A DNA stretch of 64,000 bases, taken from Areca catechu. Its lineage: Eukaryota > Streptophyta > Magnoliopsida > Arecales > Arecaceae. The translations under genes were made by a program, and so were the position numbers. A model generated the notes under the pieces. The model worked only from the letters and a program-made list of their open reading frames with translations. It was not told the DNA's origin and ran no database searches. Position 1 is the first letter of the stretch. The number at the start of each line of letters is the position of its first letter. Below are positions 1 through 10,519 of this stretch, one piece after another. The stretch is from NCBI GenBank assembly GCA_021397845.1, contig CM038050.1:110969891-111033890 (forward strand), read 5' to 3'.

Positions 1-1516
1 ACTTCGGCTGATCCTCGAAGTCTGCCAAGCTTCGATCTTATGATTCCAATGCCCTGGTATAATCTTCTGCCATACCTCTTATATCTACAATGGTTCCCAC
101 TCTGCCTCTAAGCTCTTTCAATTCAGTTTGATATTCATTCAAAGTGGCATCCACAGACTTTAAGATTATCTCAGAACTTGAAGAGATGCAATTTAGAATA
201 GGCTGAAGGTCTATCTAAGATGCAGTCCTTGAAGCTTCAATAGCTTCAACCTTTTCTTTTAGATTTGATACATTCTCTTCTAATTTGTCCAACCTAGTGT
301 CCACTAATTGTTTCAAATCACTAAATAAGAAAGTTATAGTACTAGTCAATGAATCTGTCGAGTTTTCAATTGTTCTTCAATCTGCATTGGATAATTGGAG
401 GCGTGTAGCTGCAGTAGGATAGTCATGCAAAGGAACATCAGCAGAAGGTAGGTCAAACTCCGGTGCTGGCAAGTCAAACTCTGCTGCAGGCAAATCAAAT
501 ATAGGTGATGGTGGTCTGATCTCTTCAGTAACAGTAGTAGGCACAGGTACAAATGACTCAGGCTCCGATACAGATGTAGAAGTTCTAGCTGCTTCTTCCT
601 CTTCCTCTTCTTCACTACTACTGGAGCTGCCAATGGCTCTTACATTTGTGCCCTTTTTTCTCTAGACTCCTTCCACTTGAAAATATCCCATCCTCTCAAG
701 AGTCTTAGATGTGTAGATATCAATGTGATGCAGTTCTAATCCATCTTCACCATCCAAATTGACTCTATGGGATTTAAATAACAATGTAAGCATCATACCA
801 TATGGCAAACAGGCTTTAGCTTTTCTAACTGTTTCTTTCATCTGCATGAATATGATATATGATAGATTGACAGGAGTTATTTCTAGGATGTGCTCCATGA
901 GACATAGATCTTTTTTTCTCACCCAATCAAACCTACCAGTTCTTTGTAAGAAAATTCTACAAATGAAGTTGTGAAGTAGTCTCATTTCCAATGAAAGGGT
1001 GTTAGCTAAAACAGTCCCAATTCCTCCTACATCCTCTCTGTTCAAGATAGTTTTTAGGGTCTTCTCTCTATTTTTAATTACTAAAAATTTCAGTCCCTCA
1101 GAAGGAATATCCAGTAATTCAAGCAAGGACTCTTCATTCACAATAACCCTCTTCCCTTTCGATAGTAGATTCCACATGGTTAACTCCCAACCTTAGGTTC
1201 TCATAAAAACTTTTAACCAATAAGGGATAGGTTTTCTCATTTCATGAACAGAATTTCCTCCACCCTTGTTCTTCAATTAAGTCTTCTATCTTTAACCCAA
1301 TGCCCTTATTAAACTCAAAATTAATACGTCGCCCAGAGGTTACTGTACGAGTAGACATTGAGGGTACATGGCTGGGAGCTGATGGAGCTTCTCTTGTGGC
1401 TTCCTCTACAATTTCTTCATTGTTTGGCTCTTCTTGCCTTCTCTTGGACCTTCTTTCTTTTTAGCCAAAGGAGCAACACTAGCAGACCATTTTCCTGTCG
1501 CACGTTTGAGTGCCAT
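1..1516 (-). pseudogene. Third ORF (ORF3) of copia element A, plant-transposon-protein type
   Basis: ORF3 lies downstream of RNase H and starts at the ATG at 1516-1514 (protein begins MALKRATGKW). A basic N-terminus is followed by a frameshift near 1455. A conserved block at about 1177-662 contains LSLEMRLLHNFICRIF and a GRFDWV motif. Then come an acidic Ser/Glu/Pro linker (about 640-390) with repeated FDLP units and a probable coiled coil near 330-230. The conserved block resembles the 'putative plant transposon protein' domain (Transposase_32 type), judged by eye. Elements B and C carry the same protein at the same place. SIRE-type elements are known for an extra ORF in the envelope position, but no signal peptide or membrane helix is evident here. 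Function unknown. Confidence 0.75.
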
Positions 1517-1677
1517 AGCTAGGAAGAACGGAAGAGCAAGAGAATGGAGCGCTTGGTAGGGAGTAGGAAGTCTTTGGAGTGGGTTTTGGAGATGAGTGAA
1601 CCATTAGAAAGGACAACATATAAGCCAAACGGTTCAGAGAAGAGTTTATAACCCTAAGCAAAACACTTCGGCACGAC

Positions 1678-1850
1678 AATCCAGTCGACTCGAGTTGCCC
1701 TAAAAGGGTTTCCAGTTGATTCGGCCAGAGCTTCTCTAAAATCATCAAAAATTCTAGTCGACTCAAAACTGTTCGAGTCGGCTAGGCCAGAACAAGATCA
1801 AAACTCACAGAAAAATCCAGTAGACTAGGATTAAGATCCAGTCGACGAAC
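1678..1850 (-). repeat. GTCGAC-type motif cluster between pol and ORF3 of element A
   Basis: About six variants of CAGTCGACTCG or GAGTCGGCT occur within 175 bp, at spacings of roughly 20-40 bp (for example CAGTCGACTCG near 1682 and AGTCGACTCA near 1753). The same motif family recurs in this element's LTR at 14770-15135. The stretch 1517-2000 holds no other recognisable feature. Clustering in a non-coding gap just upstream of ORF3 suggests a cis-regulatory role, which is inference. Confidence 0.6.
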
Positions 1851-2000
1851 AGAAAGAATAGAGTTTTGAAGAGCTTGAACAAAATTTAGAAGGATTTTGA
1901 ATAAAATTTTGAAGGAAATTAAAGCTCAATAGAATAAAATAAATTAAGGAGGTTTTCTAGATAAAGTTTTCTTAGAATTGAAGGAATTAGGTTGAAGAAT

Positions 2001-2869
2001 TTAGAAGGGATCACAAAGTCCTAATTCACTTCTAATTAGCTCAAATCTATATTGATTGAGTAGCTCGGTGAATATGTCAGCTAATTGATCTTCAGTAGGC
2101 ATAAAGTCAAGCACAATATTACCATTAAAAATATGATCTCTAATAAAATGATGTCTAATTTCAATGTGCTTGGTTATAGAGTGTTGAATTAGATTCTTTG
2201 TCAAATTGATAGCACTTGCGTTATCACATTTAATTGGAATTTTGGATTGTGATACACCAAAGTCTTCTAGTTATTGTTTAATCCATAACACTTGAGCACA
2301 ACAACTACCGGCGGCCATGTACTCAGCCTCAGCTATGGACAAGGCTACGAAATTTTGCTTCTTACAGTGCCATGAAATTAAATTCAACCCTAGAAATTGA
2401 CATGTACCACTAGTGCTTTTTCTATCTATCTTACAACCAGCATAATTAGCATCAAAGAATCTAATCAAATTCAAAGTAGAATGTTTAGAATACCAAATTC
2501 CTAAATTACTTGTTCCTTTCAAATATTTAATTATTCTTTTTACAGCAAGCATATGTGTTTCTTAGGTGAAGACTGAAATCTAGTACATACACATACACTA
2601 TATAATATGTCAGGTCTACTTACAGTTAAATATAATAAGGATCCGATCATACCTCTATATAGCTTTTGGTCAACATTGGATCCATTCTCATCTTTGTCCA
2701 GTCTGCAAGCTAGGCTCATGGGTGTGCTCATTGTTTTGCTACTCTCCATCCTAAACTTTTTGACGATTTTCTTGATGTATTTGGCTTTGTTGATGAAGAT
2801 GCCTTTTTTTGTTTGTTTTACTTTAAGTCCAAGGAAGTAGTTCAACTCGCCCATTAAGCTCATTTCAAA
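2001..2869 (-). pseudogene. Copia A reverse transcriptase C-terminus and RNase H
   Basis: Reading leftwards, 2863-2540 encodes the end of the reverse transcriptase domain (MGELNYFLGLKVKQTKKGIF and KLYRGMIGSLLYLT). 2552-2271 encodes RNase H with DANYAGCKIDRKSTSG, AEAEYMAAGSCCAQVLWIKQ. 2204-2001 holds the RNase H tail ending LGLCDPF. These are standard copia pol motifs. Frameshifts and stops separate the three pieces, so no functional protein is possible. The upstream half of reverse transcriptase lies beyond E1, from 9742 rightwards, because E1 inserted just before the MGELNYFLGL segment. Confidence 0.9.
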
Positions 2870-2874
2870 TTCTC

Positions 2875-4584
2875 TGGTGCGGGCACCAGAATCAGAAGAA
2901 GACTTCAGGGTTCCATCTGGATCTCTGATTGACCTTGCCCGAGAAAATTAGGGTTTGTAATAAGGATTGACCTGATCAATCCAATTTTGAGTCTGTAATT
3001 TTGTCATTTCAATTTTTGTTGAGTCATGCTGACTCAGTCCAAGTCCAGGTCCAGGTTGGCGCCATTCCCTTTGCCATAGGGTGCCACATTTTTTCTTCCA
3101 TGGTCCAGCTATAAGTGGGTGCCACACTCCCTGCCACATCTCCATCCAGTGTCTTTGGTCCCCATAGCATAAGAAGTAAGTTCCCTTTTTCTTGCACCAC
3201 TTGGGGGAGAAATCCATCAAGATACCTCAATCCAAGGAGGAGCCAACTTCTTTCTAGATAAACCCAAGCCAGGATGGCAAGAATTTTTCTTGAAGAGAGG
3301 ATCAAGGAGGTGCCCCACAATGTTCCATAAAAATCCAAGTTATAAAAGGGAAGAGAGCATGTCTTGGGGAGAAAATCAAGGAGGCACCCAAAATTTTCCT
3401 AAAGTGCCAAAGCCAAGAAAAGAAGAAGCTTAAACTTGAGGAGCAAGACTAGGAGGTATCCAAAAGAGCCAAACCATGAAGGGAAAATCCTTGATTCATG
3501 GAGAGATACTAGGAGACACCCCCATAACCTGCCATTTGGAGTTGATTTTCAAGTTTTCTTGGAGTTTTTGGGCCGCTCACTCATGGAAGGAGTCTTGGTT
3601 GGCCAAGGGAAGAGAATTTGATGCCTAAAGTGTAGATTAGTCCTATTAGTCCCACATGGAAACTTGTATGGTTTTGATTTTTCTTATAGGTCTATATATT
3701 AGACCCCTTTTGTAACTTGAACTTATCTTATGAAATCTTATGAAATGATGAATGAAATCAATTTCTTTGTGAGCAACTTTGTGTTTCTCTCTTCCGCACT
3801 TGTATTCAGGTGTTGAGCTCTGTGAGGGAGTAAATCCGGGTTCCCTAAGAACCTTGAGGAGGTGTGAGATCTCCAACCCCAAAACCCTAGCTTAATCCAC
3901 CCATCTCTACTCCACCACCACCAAACCCTAATTTCCATCTTCATCCCACGGCCCCTCTCTTCCACATCGAAGCCAATCACCAGCATCCAGGTTCAGATCA
4001 ACTGTTTGAACTACAGAACCAGTTCAAAAGGAGAGTCAGATCAGTATCAAGATCTTCGGAACTTCTACATCCAACAATCTTCATTAAGTCCTCAGGTCAG
4101 TGTCTTTCTTTGAGTTTCTGGTTCTTTTGTTCTTCTTCTTCCATATCCTGAGTTCGAGAAGGAGGCCAACCTTGCCATAGGACTACAATCTAAGGATCCA
4201 TTGCGAAGATACCCCGTCTCCAAGGATCCTACAATCTGCTCGAGAGTGTCCTCCAATTGAAGCAACGAGAGATATCACTGCAAGGTAACAAGAACCTTCC
4301 CTTCTCACATTGTCTGTTTCATTGAAACTCAGAGCAAACCCTAGATCTGGGGGTTTCTCAATCCCCAGCGATCCTACTTCTGAGTTACTCTGATAATCCA
4401 CTCCTTTTAATTGTGCTCTCTGTCATTTCTTAGTTTCTTTCAACATTAGTTTATCTTTCCTTTGAGTCAAAGCCGACTTCTGAAAATATATATATATAAA
4501 ATAATACATTAATTTTAATTTGCTTCCGCATTCCACATATTCATTTTGCATCATTTTTAGTATCAGAGCTTTCGTTTTGCATCA
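2875..4584 (+). repeat. E1 5' LTR
   Basis: It begins TGGTGCGGGCACCA, an inverted repeat of TGGTGC and GCACCA around GG, and ends GCATCA. It matches the 3' LTR at 8033-9736 along its length with scattered substitutions and small indels. A core promoter-like block sits at 3691-3765. Near the end (about 4549-4570) it carries a copy of its own end plus a primer-site-like GTATCAGAGC, so the final about 30 bp look duplicated. Confidence 0.92.
3691..3765 (+). promoter_or_regulatory. E1 LTR core: TATA-like box, TTGTAA and GATGAAT
   Basis: A TATATAT run at 3693-3699 is followed by TTTTGTAACTTG and then GATGAATGAAATC near 3744-3756. The same order TATA - (C)TTGTAA - GATGAAT recurs in the LTRs of E2, E3, E4 and E5, and less exactly in X, which supports a core promoter with the start of R shortly downstream. 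In the E1 3' LTR the TATA is weakened to TCTATAATTAG near 8847. Confidence 0.55.
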
Positions 4585-4587
4585 CTT

Positions 4588-4599
4588 TGGTATCAGAGC
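4588..4599 (+). other. E1 primer-binding site (tRNA-iMet type)
   Basis: TGGTATCAGAGC starts 3 bases after the LTR end. It is the exact plant consensus complementary to the 3' end of initiator tRNA-Met and is where minus-strand cDNA synthesis starts. Confidence 0.93.
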
Positions 4600-5483
4600 C
4601 CTGTCTAGGGTTCTTGCTTGTTTGATTGTTTTTTCGTTCCTTTTTACTTTTGCTTCCTGGAGTAGACTCCCCTGGTCGTCCGGTCCTAGGAACAAGAGAG
4701 ACGCAAGCCTCCTCCTCCCATTCCATGGGGGTTCCCAGGGCATGTAGGGGAGCCGCTGGGTTATAACTTCTAGGCAGGGATTGTAAACGGGACACACGTT
4801 CTGTTTTCTGCCAGTAACTATCCTGTTATTCGAATTGTTTCTCCCTGCAGAAAATTCCAAATTAAGTAATTATTGTTTTGCTAGAACCAGCATAATTGAA
4901 AGTAATTTAAATATAATTTTAATGAGTTATTAATTTCTGTAGATTTTCTGAGATCAATTTTACTGCTGTTCTATTTTTATTTTCTGCAAGCTGTGTTTTT
5001 ATTTGAGTGTGCATAAATTGAATCTATCTTAAGGGCACCGAAGTTGCAACATAAGGGGAGGATTGAGACCCTCTACTTAGCCCAAACCACCTCCCGTGCA
5101 TTCGAACCTAATCCTTTAATCTTAAAATTAATTAGACCTAATTTGCCCTAGTGGGCTAGGGACACCAACTGGTCGGGTCTAGGCTAGTATTGAGTTAGTT
5201 TGTCTAGTTACTCTATGTGTGCTTTGTACTCAGTGTCTAGAATGGTGGTTCAGGGATTCTATCCCGAAGGGCTTGTGTGCTGGTCCGCCTACCTGGCCAA
5301 TCACTGATTGGTGTTTAGGTTTGGCAATTAGGGACCTAACACTCCCCTTACACCTGCCTGGCTGAGTCCCGAGTTACTACAGGCTAGCTTGCCGCTCTGA
5401 TGGGAATCTAGTTTGGACTCTAGGTCTAGTGAGCCAGTAGTTGCTTTAGTCTAGTCACATTCTGTGTGCTTGCTTGCATCATC
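4600..5483 (+). other. E1 untranslated leader
   Basis: About 880 bp of non-coding leader lies between the primer-binding site and the gag ATG. Matching sequence occurs in inverse orientation in the E2 leader (20423-21303), including the stretch around GTTAGGTCCCTAATTGCCAA. No ORF of interest is seen. Confidence 0.7.
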
Positions 5484-6548
5484 ATGTCCACCCAGAACGG
5501 AGTACCCTCCCAACCTGGTCAAACCCAACCTGATTTAGAGGCCACGATTAGAACTCTTACCGAAAGTATGACCAAATTGAGTCAAGATATGACTGATATG
5601 TTGCCCAGTTTAGGAATCCAGTCCGTGAGGATCTACCCAGCTTAGGGATCGAGTCCAAGTACTTGAGGAACCTAGACATCAGAATTGGACTCCTGACCTA
5701 GATTTTAATGTGCCTCAACCTCACCACACTAGGAGCCTAGGAGGACCTTATACCGTGATCCCGAGCATAACCCTAGGAAGCCTAACCATGATATCTATAA
5801 TGTGGATCGTATCTATGAGAGGTCCTTACAATATTCTAGATCAGTCACTCAACAACCCAAGTCTTCTAGATCAAGCCATTTAGATCCACACCCATGCCCA
5901 AGTAAGGTCTCTACTAGCTTGAAACCCAGTGTGACCCAGGTTACCATATGGCAAGAATGTTGGTTTTGTGGAGAAAGAGGCCATAAATCTAGTCAGTGCC
6001 CATGCATAGGACTGGCTTGTGCACAGCTATGTGGGAAGAATCCTAAGGATGACATTAATGAGGGAGAACCCAAGCCTACCAATGAGGAAGAAAGGTTAGG
6101 TATGACAAGCCCAAAATCAGTTGACCCGATTATCACTGACCCGAAACCCATTGAAGATGGCATCGAGGAAGTATATGATGCTGGCTTGAGTCTAGTTGAT
6201 GAATATGAAGGGGAGGAACTTGAAGAACGTGACATCGATACTATTGGTTCCTTACCTGAGGAGATCTTGGAAAGCAACCAAGTGGTAGGACCTAGTTCAA
6301 GAATTCAAGAGATTTGTGAGAACCAGGTTCCTTTAGTCAAATACCCCCAGGAAGAACTCATAGTGTTAGCCCGAGCTATCAGTTCATACCCTCTAATGAC
6401 AGTCATTCCCCAAGTACCAATTGAAGATCTTTGCACTGAACTGTTTAAGTTTGCCCACCCTATGGTAGATCCTCTCCTTAGGATGATGAATCAAGCCTCT
6501 TACAATTGGACCTTGTCCCATGCCCAGCCACTAAGGTCTCTCCCGTAA
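5484..6548 (+). pseudogene. E1 gag, core deleted, zinc knuckle kept
   Basis: Translation probably began at 5484 (MSTQNGVPSQPGQ), then runs into stops from about 5620. An open stretch at 5802-6548 encodes 248 residues with the zinc knuckle CWFCGERGHKSSQC (CX2CX4HX4C; C-H spacing intact) at about residues 51-64, followed by a long acidic region containing EEVYDAGLSLVDEYEGEEL. Compared with E2, the gag homology core that should lie between about 5755 and 5800 is missing. Zinc knuckles bind RNA during packaging. With its core deleted this protein probably could not assemble particles. The acidic region recurs in E2 and E3. Confidence 0.8.
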
Positions 6549-7280
6549 TCTCAGTTGCACATCCTTTTCTTGAGCGGATTGATTCACCCAGTCCTGTAGA
6601 AGTCCTTCTTATGGTCCCAGACCCCTTCCTTCGCATGACTGACCTACCCTTCTATAGAGTATACCTTTCCTCACCCATAGGTCAAATTTCAAGTCTTGAG
6701 GTCATCATCCATAGGCCCTTCCATGAATCATTCTCTAATCCATTTCTTGAGAAAGTGGATCATTATTTGCTTAGAGAACAACCTTAACTGTTGCAATCAC
6801 ATGTCCTAGGCTACTCCCCGGACCATCTCTTGATCCATTCCTAGGAGTAGCAAACTTTTCCTTTCGTAAGGATGACCAGTTGACACTCATAGATCACCAT
6901 TCAAACCTTCAGGTCACCACCTTTAGTCAGCAGGTAATTCGAGACTCCACCTCATATTTCCTCCCTTTCTCTAGGACTTCCAATGCTTCTTACACCATCC
7001 AAGTATACTTTGTCGAAGTCTTTAGAGTTAACCACGTGTCAGAACCTATTAGGTTTGCCACCTACTTCTGGAAGACCTTATGGCACCTACTAGGCACCCA
7101 TGATAAGTTTTCATGCTCTGCATGCCATCCTCGACCCAAGGTCAAACCTAGAGAGCCTTAGTTTGTTAGGTTTAGACCTAGGGTTCCTTTGAATAAAGTC
7201 CATTCTTTAGGATTGCGTTGTCAGTCGAGTTTAGGACATTGACTCAGATTGTGGTTGAGTGAGAATCCAGGAATTGGGAT
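6549..7280 (+). other. E1 unidentified segment in place of pol
   Basis: This stretch lies between the gag-derived ORF and the integrase tail, where protease, reverse transcriptase, RNase H and the integrase core should be. It holds open stretches in two frames (6506-6787 and 6880-7161) with no motif I recognise. It is not random filler: E2 carries the same sequence inverted at about 18300-19150. It could be captured host sequence or a rearranged leftover of the parent element. Confidence 0.6.
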
Positions 7281-7995
7281 TTGTTTTTACCCAGGGCTGA
7301 ATTTGCATATAATGACTCGGTCAATAGGTCTATAGGTAAAAGCCCTTTTGAGATTGTCATGAGTACAAGCCTCACACACATGACCTAGTTCCTTTGCCAG
7401 TCCACACACGAGTCTCTGAGTCTGTGAAGACTTTGCACATCATGTAAAGAACTTGCATAAAGAAATTCATGCCAAAAATAACTTTAAGTAATGAAAACTT
7501 ATAAGAAGTGGCTGATTCTCAAAGGCGAGTCAAAACTTTTGTTGAGGGAGACTATGTAATGATTAGGTTAAGGCTGAGTGGTTTCCTCCTGGAACCGTTA
7601 GAAAGTTACATGCTAGAGGAGCTGGACCATTTAGAGTGATGAAGAGAGTGGGACCCAAGGCTTATGTTGCCTCCAGAGCTAGGCATTAGCTCTACTTTCA
7701 ACATTACAGACCTAGTAGAGTACAGGGAGCTAGCTGTGATTCCCCAGTGAGCCTTTGGAACCTAATCTGTTTTGAGAGTGATCCGACCCTGTGTGTCTAC
7801 CAATAAACTGGCCTGTGAGGAAAGAGCAGATTGAAAAGATCCTGGATGATCAGGTTATCTCTACTCAATCGAGGATACCAAAGATACTGGTCTGCTGGCA
7901 AGGAAGGCCAGATTCTGATGACTCTGGATCTCCGAGAAGAATTACAAGAATTGGACCCAGACCTCTTGGAGAGATACCAGAGCCAGCTTGATCCA
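7281..7995 (+). pseudogene. E1 integrase C-terminus with chromodomain
   Basis: From about 7290 the sequence encodes the end of an integrase core (AEFAYNDSVNRSIGKSPFE), then the C-terminal domain (FVEGDYVMIRLR, then GAGPFRVMKRVG in another frame), and finally a chromodomain-like module at about 7830-7990 (IEKILDDQVI and CWQGRPDSDDS). In chromoviruses the chromodomain directs integration to particular chromatin. Here the DDE catalytic residues are absent and stops and frame changes are frequent (for example near 7380 and 7670). E2 keeps the same tail in better condition. Confidence 0.85.
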
Positions 7996-8024
7996 TACTC
8001 GACAGGGTCTAGTTCCTCCCACCT

Positions 8025-8031
8025 GGGAGAA
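8025..8031 (+). other. E1 polypurine tract
   Basis: GGGAGAA lies one base before the 3' LTR and E2 has GGAGAA in the equivalent place. It would prime plus-strand synthesis. The tract is short, so the call is moderate. Confidence 0.5.
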
Positions 8032-8032
8032 T

Positions 8033-9736
8033 TGGTGCGGGCACCAGAATCAGAAGAAGACTTCAGGGTTCCATCTGGATCTCTGATTGACCTTGCCCGA
8101 GAAAATTTGGGTTTGTAATAAGGATTGACCTAATCAATCCAATTTTGAGTCTGTAATTTTGTCATTTCAATTTTTGTTGAGTCATGTTGACTCAGTCCAA
8201 GTCCAGGTCCAGGTTGGCACCATTCCCTATGCCATAGGGTGCCATATTTTTTCTTCCATGGTCCAGCTACAAGTGGGTGTCACACTCCCTACCACATCTC
8301 CATCCAGTGTCTTTGGTCCCACAGCATAAGAAGTAAGTTCCCCTTTTTCTTGCACCACTTGGGGGAGAAATCCATCAAGATACCTCAATCCAAGGAGGAG
8401 CCAACTTCTTTCCAGATAAACCCAAGCCAGGATGGCAAGAATTTTCTTGAAGAGAGGATCAAAGAGGTGCCCCACAATGTTCCATAAAAATCCATGTTAT
8501 AAAAGGGAAGAGAGCATGTCTTGGGGAGAAAATCAAGGAGGCACCCAAAAGTTTCCTAAAGTGCCAAAGCCAAGAAAAGAAGAAGCCTAAACTTGTGGAG
8601 CAAGACTAGGAGGTGTCCAAAAGAGCCAAACCATGAAGGGAAAATCCTTGATTCATGGAGAGATACTAGGAGACACCCCCATAACCTGCCATTTGGAGCT
8701 GATTTTCAAGTTTTCTTGGAGTTTTTGGGCCGCTCACTCATGGAAGGAGTCTTGGTTGGCCAAGGGAAGAGAATTTGATGCCTAAAGTGTATATTAGTCC
8801 TATTAGTCCCATATGGGAACTTGTATGGTTTGATTTTTCTTATAGGTCTATAATTAGACCCCTTTTGTAACTTGAACTTATCTTATGAAATCTTATAAAA
8901 TGATGAATGAAATCAATTTCTTTGTGAGCAACTTTGTGTTTCTCTCTTCCGCACTTGTATTCAGGTGTTGAGCTCCGTGAGGGAGTAAATCCATGTTCCC
9001 TAGGAACTTGAGGAGGTGTGAGATCACCAACCCCAAAACCCTAGCTTAGTCCACCCATCTCTACTCCACCACCACCAAACCTAATTCCCCATCTTCATCC
9101 CACGGCCCCTCTCTTCCACATCGAAGCCGGTCACAAGCATCCAGGTTCAGATCAACTATTTGAACTACAGAGCCAGTTCAAAGGAGAGTCAGATCAGTAT
9201 CAAGATCTCCGGAACTTCTACATCCAACAATCTTCATTAAGTCCTCAGGTCAGTGTCTTTCTTTGAGTTTCTGGTTCTTCTTTTGTTCTTCTTCTTCCAG
9301 ATCCTGAGTTCGAGAAGGAGGCCAACCTTGCCATTGGACTACAATCCGAGGATCCATTGCGAAGATACCCCATCTCCAAGGATCCTACAATCTACTCGAG
9401 AGTGTCCTCCAATTGATGCAACGAGAGATATCATGCTAGGTAACAAGAGCCTTCCCTTCTCACTTTGTCTGTTTTGTTGAAACTCAGAGCAAACCCTAGA
9501 TCTGGGGGTTTCTCAATCCCCAGCGATCCTACTTCTGAGTTACTCTGATAATCCACTCCTTTTAATTATGCTCTATGTCATTTCTTAGTTTCTTTCAACA
9601 TTAGTTTATCTTTCCTTTGAGTCAAAGCCGACTTCTGAAAATATATATATATATATAATACATAATTTTAATTTGCTTCCGCATTCCACATATTCATTCT
9701 GCATCATTTTAGTATCAGAGCTTTCGTTCTGCATCA
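8033..9736 (+). repeat. E1 3' LTR
   Basis: It matches the 5' LTR at 2875-4584, starting TGGTGCGGGCACCA and ending CTGCATCA. It is followed directly by the duplication TTCTC at 9737-9741, after which copia A pol resumes on the minus strand. Confidence 0.92.
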
Positions 9737-9741
9737 TTCTC

Positions 9742-10510
9742 CCTGCATAAGCTTAGCAAATTCTTTACATAGAGATTTGTTAGTTGCACACAAAAATGAT
9801 ATCATCTATATATATTGTACAACTAAGATGTCATTATTTTTTTTTTTGATAAGCAAAGTTTTTTTTCTACATTTCCTCTTGAAAAATTATTTTCAATTAA
9901 GAAATTGCCAAGTCTATATACCAGGCTCTAGGTGCTTGTTTCAAACCATACAATGCTTTGTTTAATTTAAATAAATGGTTTGGAAAAGCGTGATTTTCAA
10001 AACCTGGTGGTTGTTCCACAAAAACTTATTCAGAGATAAAACCATTAAGAAATGCACTTTTTACATCCTTTTGAAAGAGTTTAAAGTTCATGTAGCAAGC
10101 AAATGCAAGTAATAATCTAATAACTTCTAGTCTTGCTACGGGGTGCATAAGTTTCATCAAAATCATACCTTCTTCTTGGTTATATCCCTTAGCCACTAAT
10201 ATAGCTTTATTCCTTATATATTTCCTTGTTCATCTATTTATTCCTATAGACCCATTTAGTTCCTATAATTGGGTGGTCGTAGGTCTATCTACAAGTGTCC
10301 ATACTTATTTCTTTCAAACTGATTTAATTCTTCATGCATTGCCATCATCCAGTTTGGGTCAGTCTCAGCCTCTTCTAAGCTATGAGGTTCTATTTGTGAC
10401 ATGAAGGCTAGGTAATCATGTGCATCCTTATATGCAGCCCTAGTCCTAACACCATGTGAAGGATCTCCTATTATTAATTCTTTAGGTGAGATGAGATAAC
10501 ATACCTCCAA
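9742..10510 (-). pseudogene. Copia A reverse transcriptase N-terminal half
   Basis: On the minus strand 10510-10289 encodes the entry to reverse transcriptase (LIIGDPSHGVRTR, DYLAFMSQIEPHSLEEA, WMMAMHEELNQFERN). The sequence to the left continues with degenerate reverse transcriptase, including the catalytic YIDD coded at 9812-9801. The rest of the domain continues beyond E1 at 2869 and leftwards. Several frameshifts and stops are present. Confidence 0.85.
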
Positions 10511-10519
10511 GCCCCGGTA

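Larger units (their letters stand above)
2875..9736 (+). mobile_element. E1: non-autonomous chromovirus-type Ty3/gypsy derivative, TSD TTCTC
   Basis: A complete element of about 6.9 kb has two LTRs of 1710 and 1704 bp, a TGGTATCAGAGC primer-binding site right after the 5' LTR, and a perfect 5-bp duplication TTCTC at 2870-2874 and 9737-9741. The interior of about 3.4 kb holds a gag-derived ORF with one zinc knuckle and the C-terminal end of an integrase with chromodomain. Protease, reverse transcriptase, RNase H and the integrase catalytic core were not found. It must have moved with proteins supplied in trans. E2 at 15846-22941 is another member of the family in the opposite orientation. Confidence 0.93.

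Noticed and set aside
346..633. 95-residue minus-strand ORF with a leucine-rich stretch, possible membrane protein
   Set aside because: It is an out-of-frame reading of the acidic Ser/Glu/Pro linker of ORF3 in element A; the adjacent frame gives the linker expected from B and C.
4588..4599. tRNA gene fragments, suggested by several TGGTATCAGAGC matches
   Set aside because: All lie within a few bases of LTR ends and are primer-binding sites; no cloverleaf sequence surrounds them.
5993..6277. Serine-rich minus-strand ORF opposite the E1 gag
   Set aside because: It is the reverse reading of the acidic gag region; Glu/Asp codons read as Ser on the other strand.
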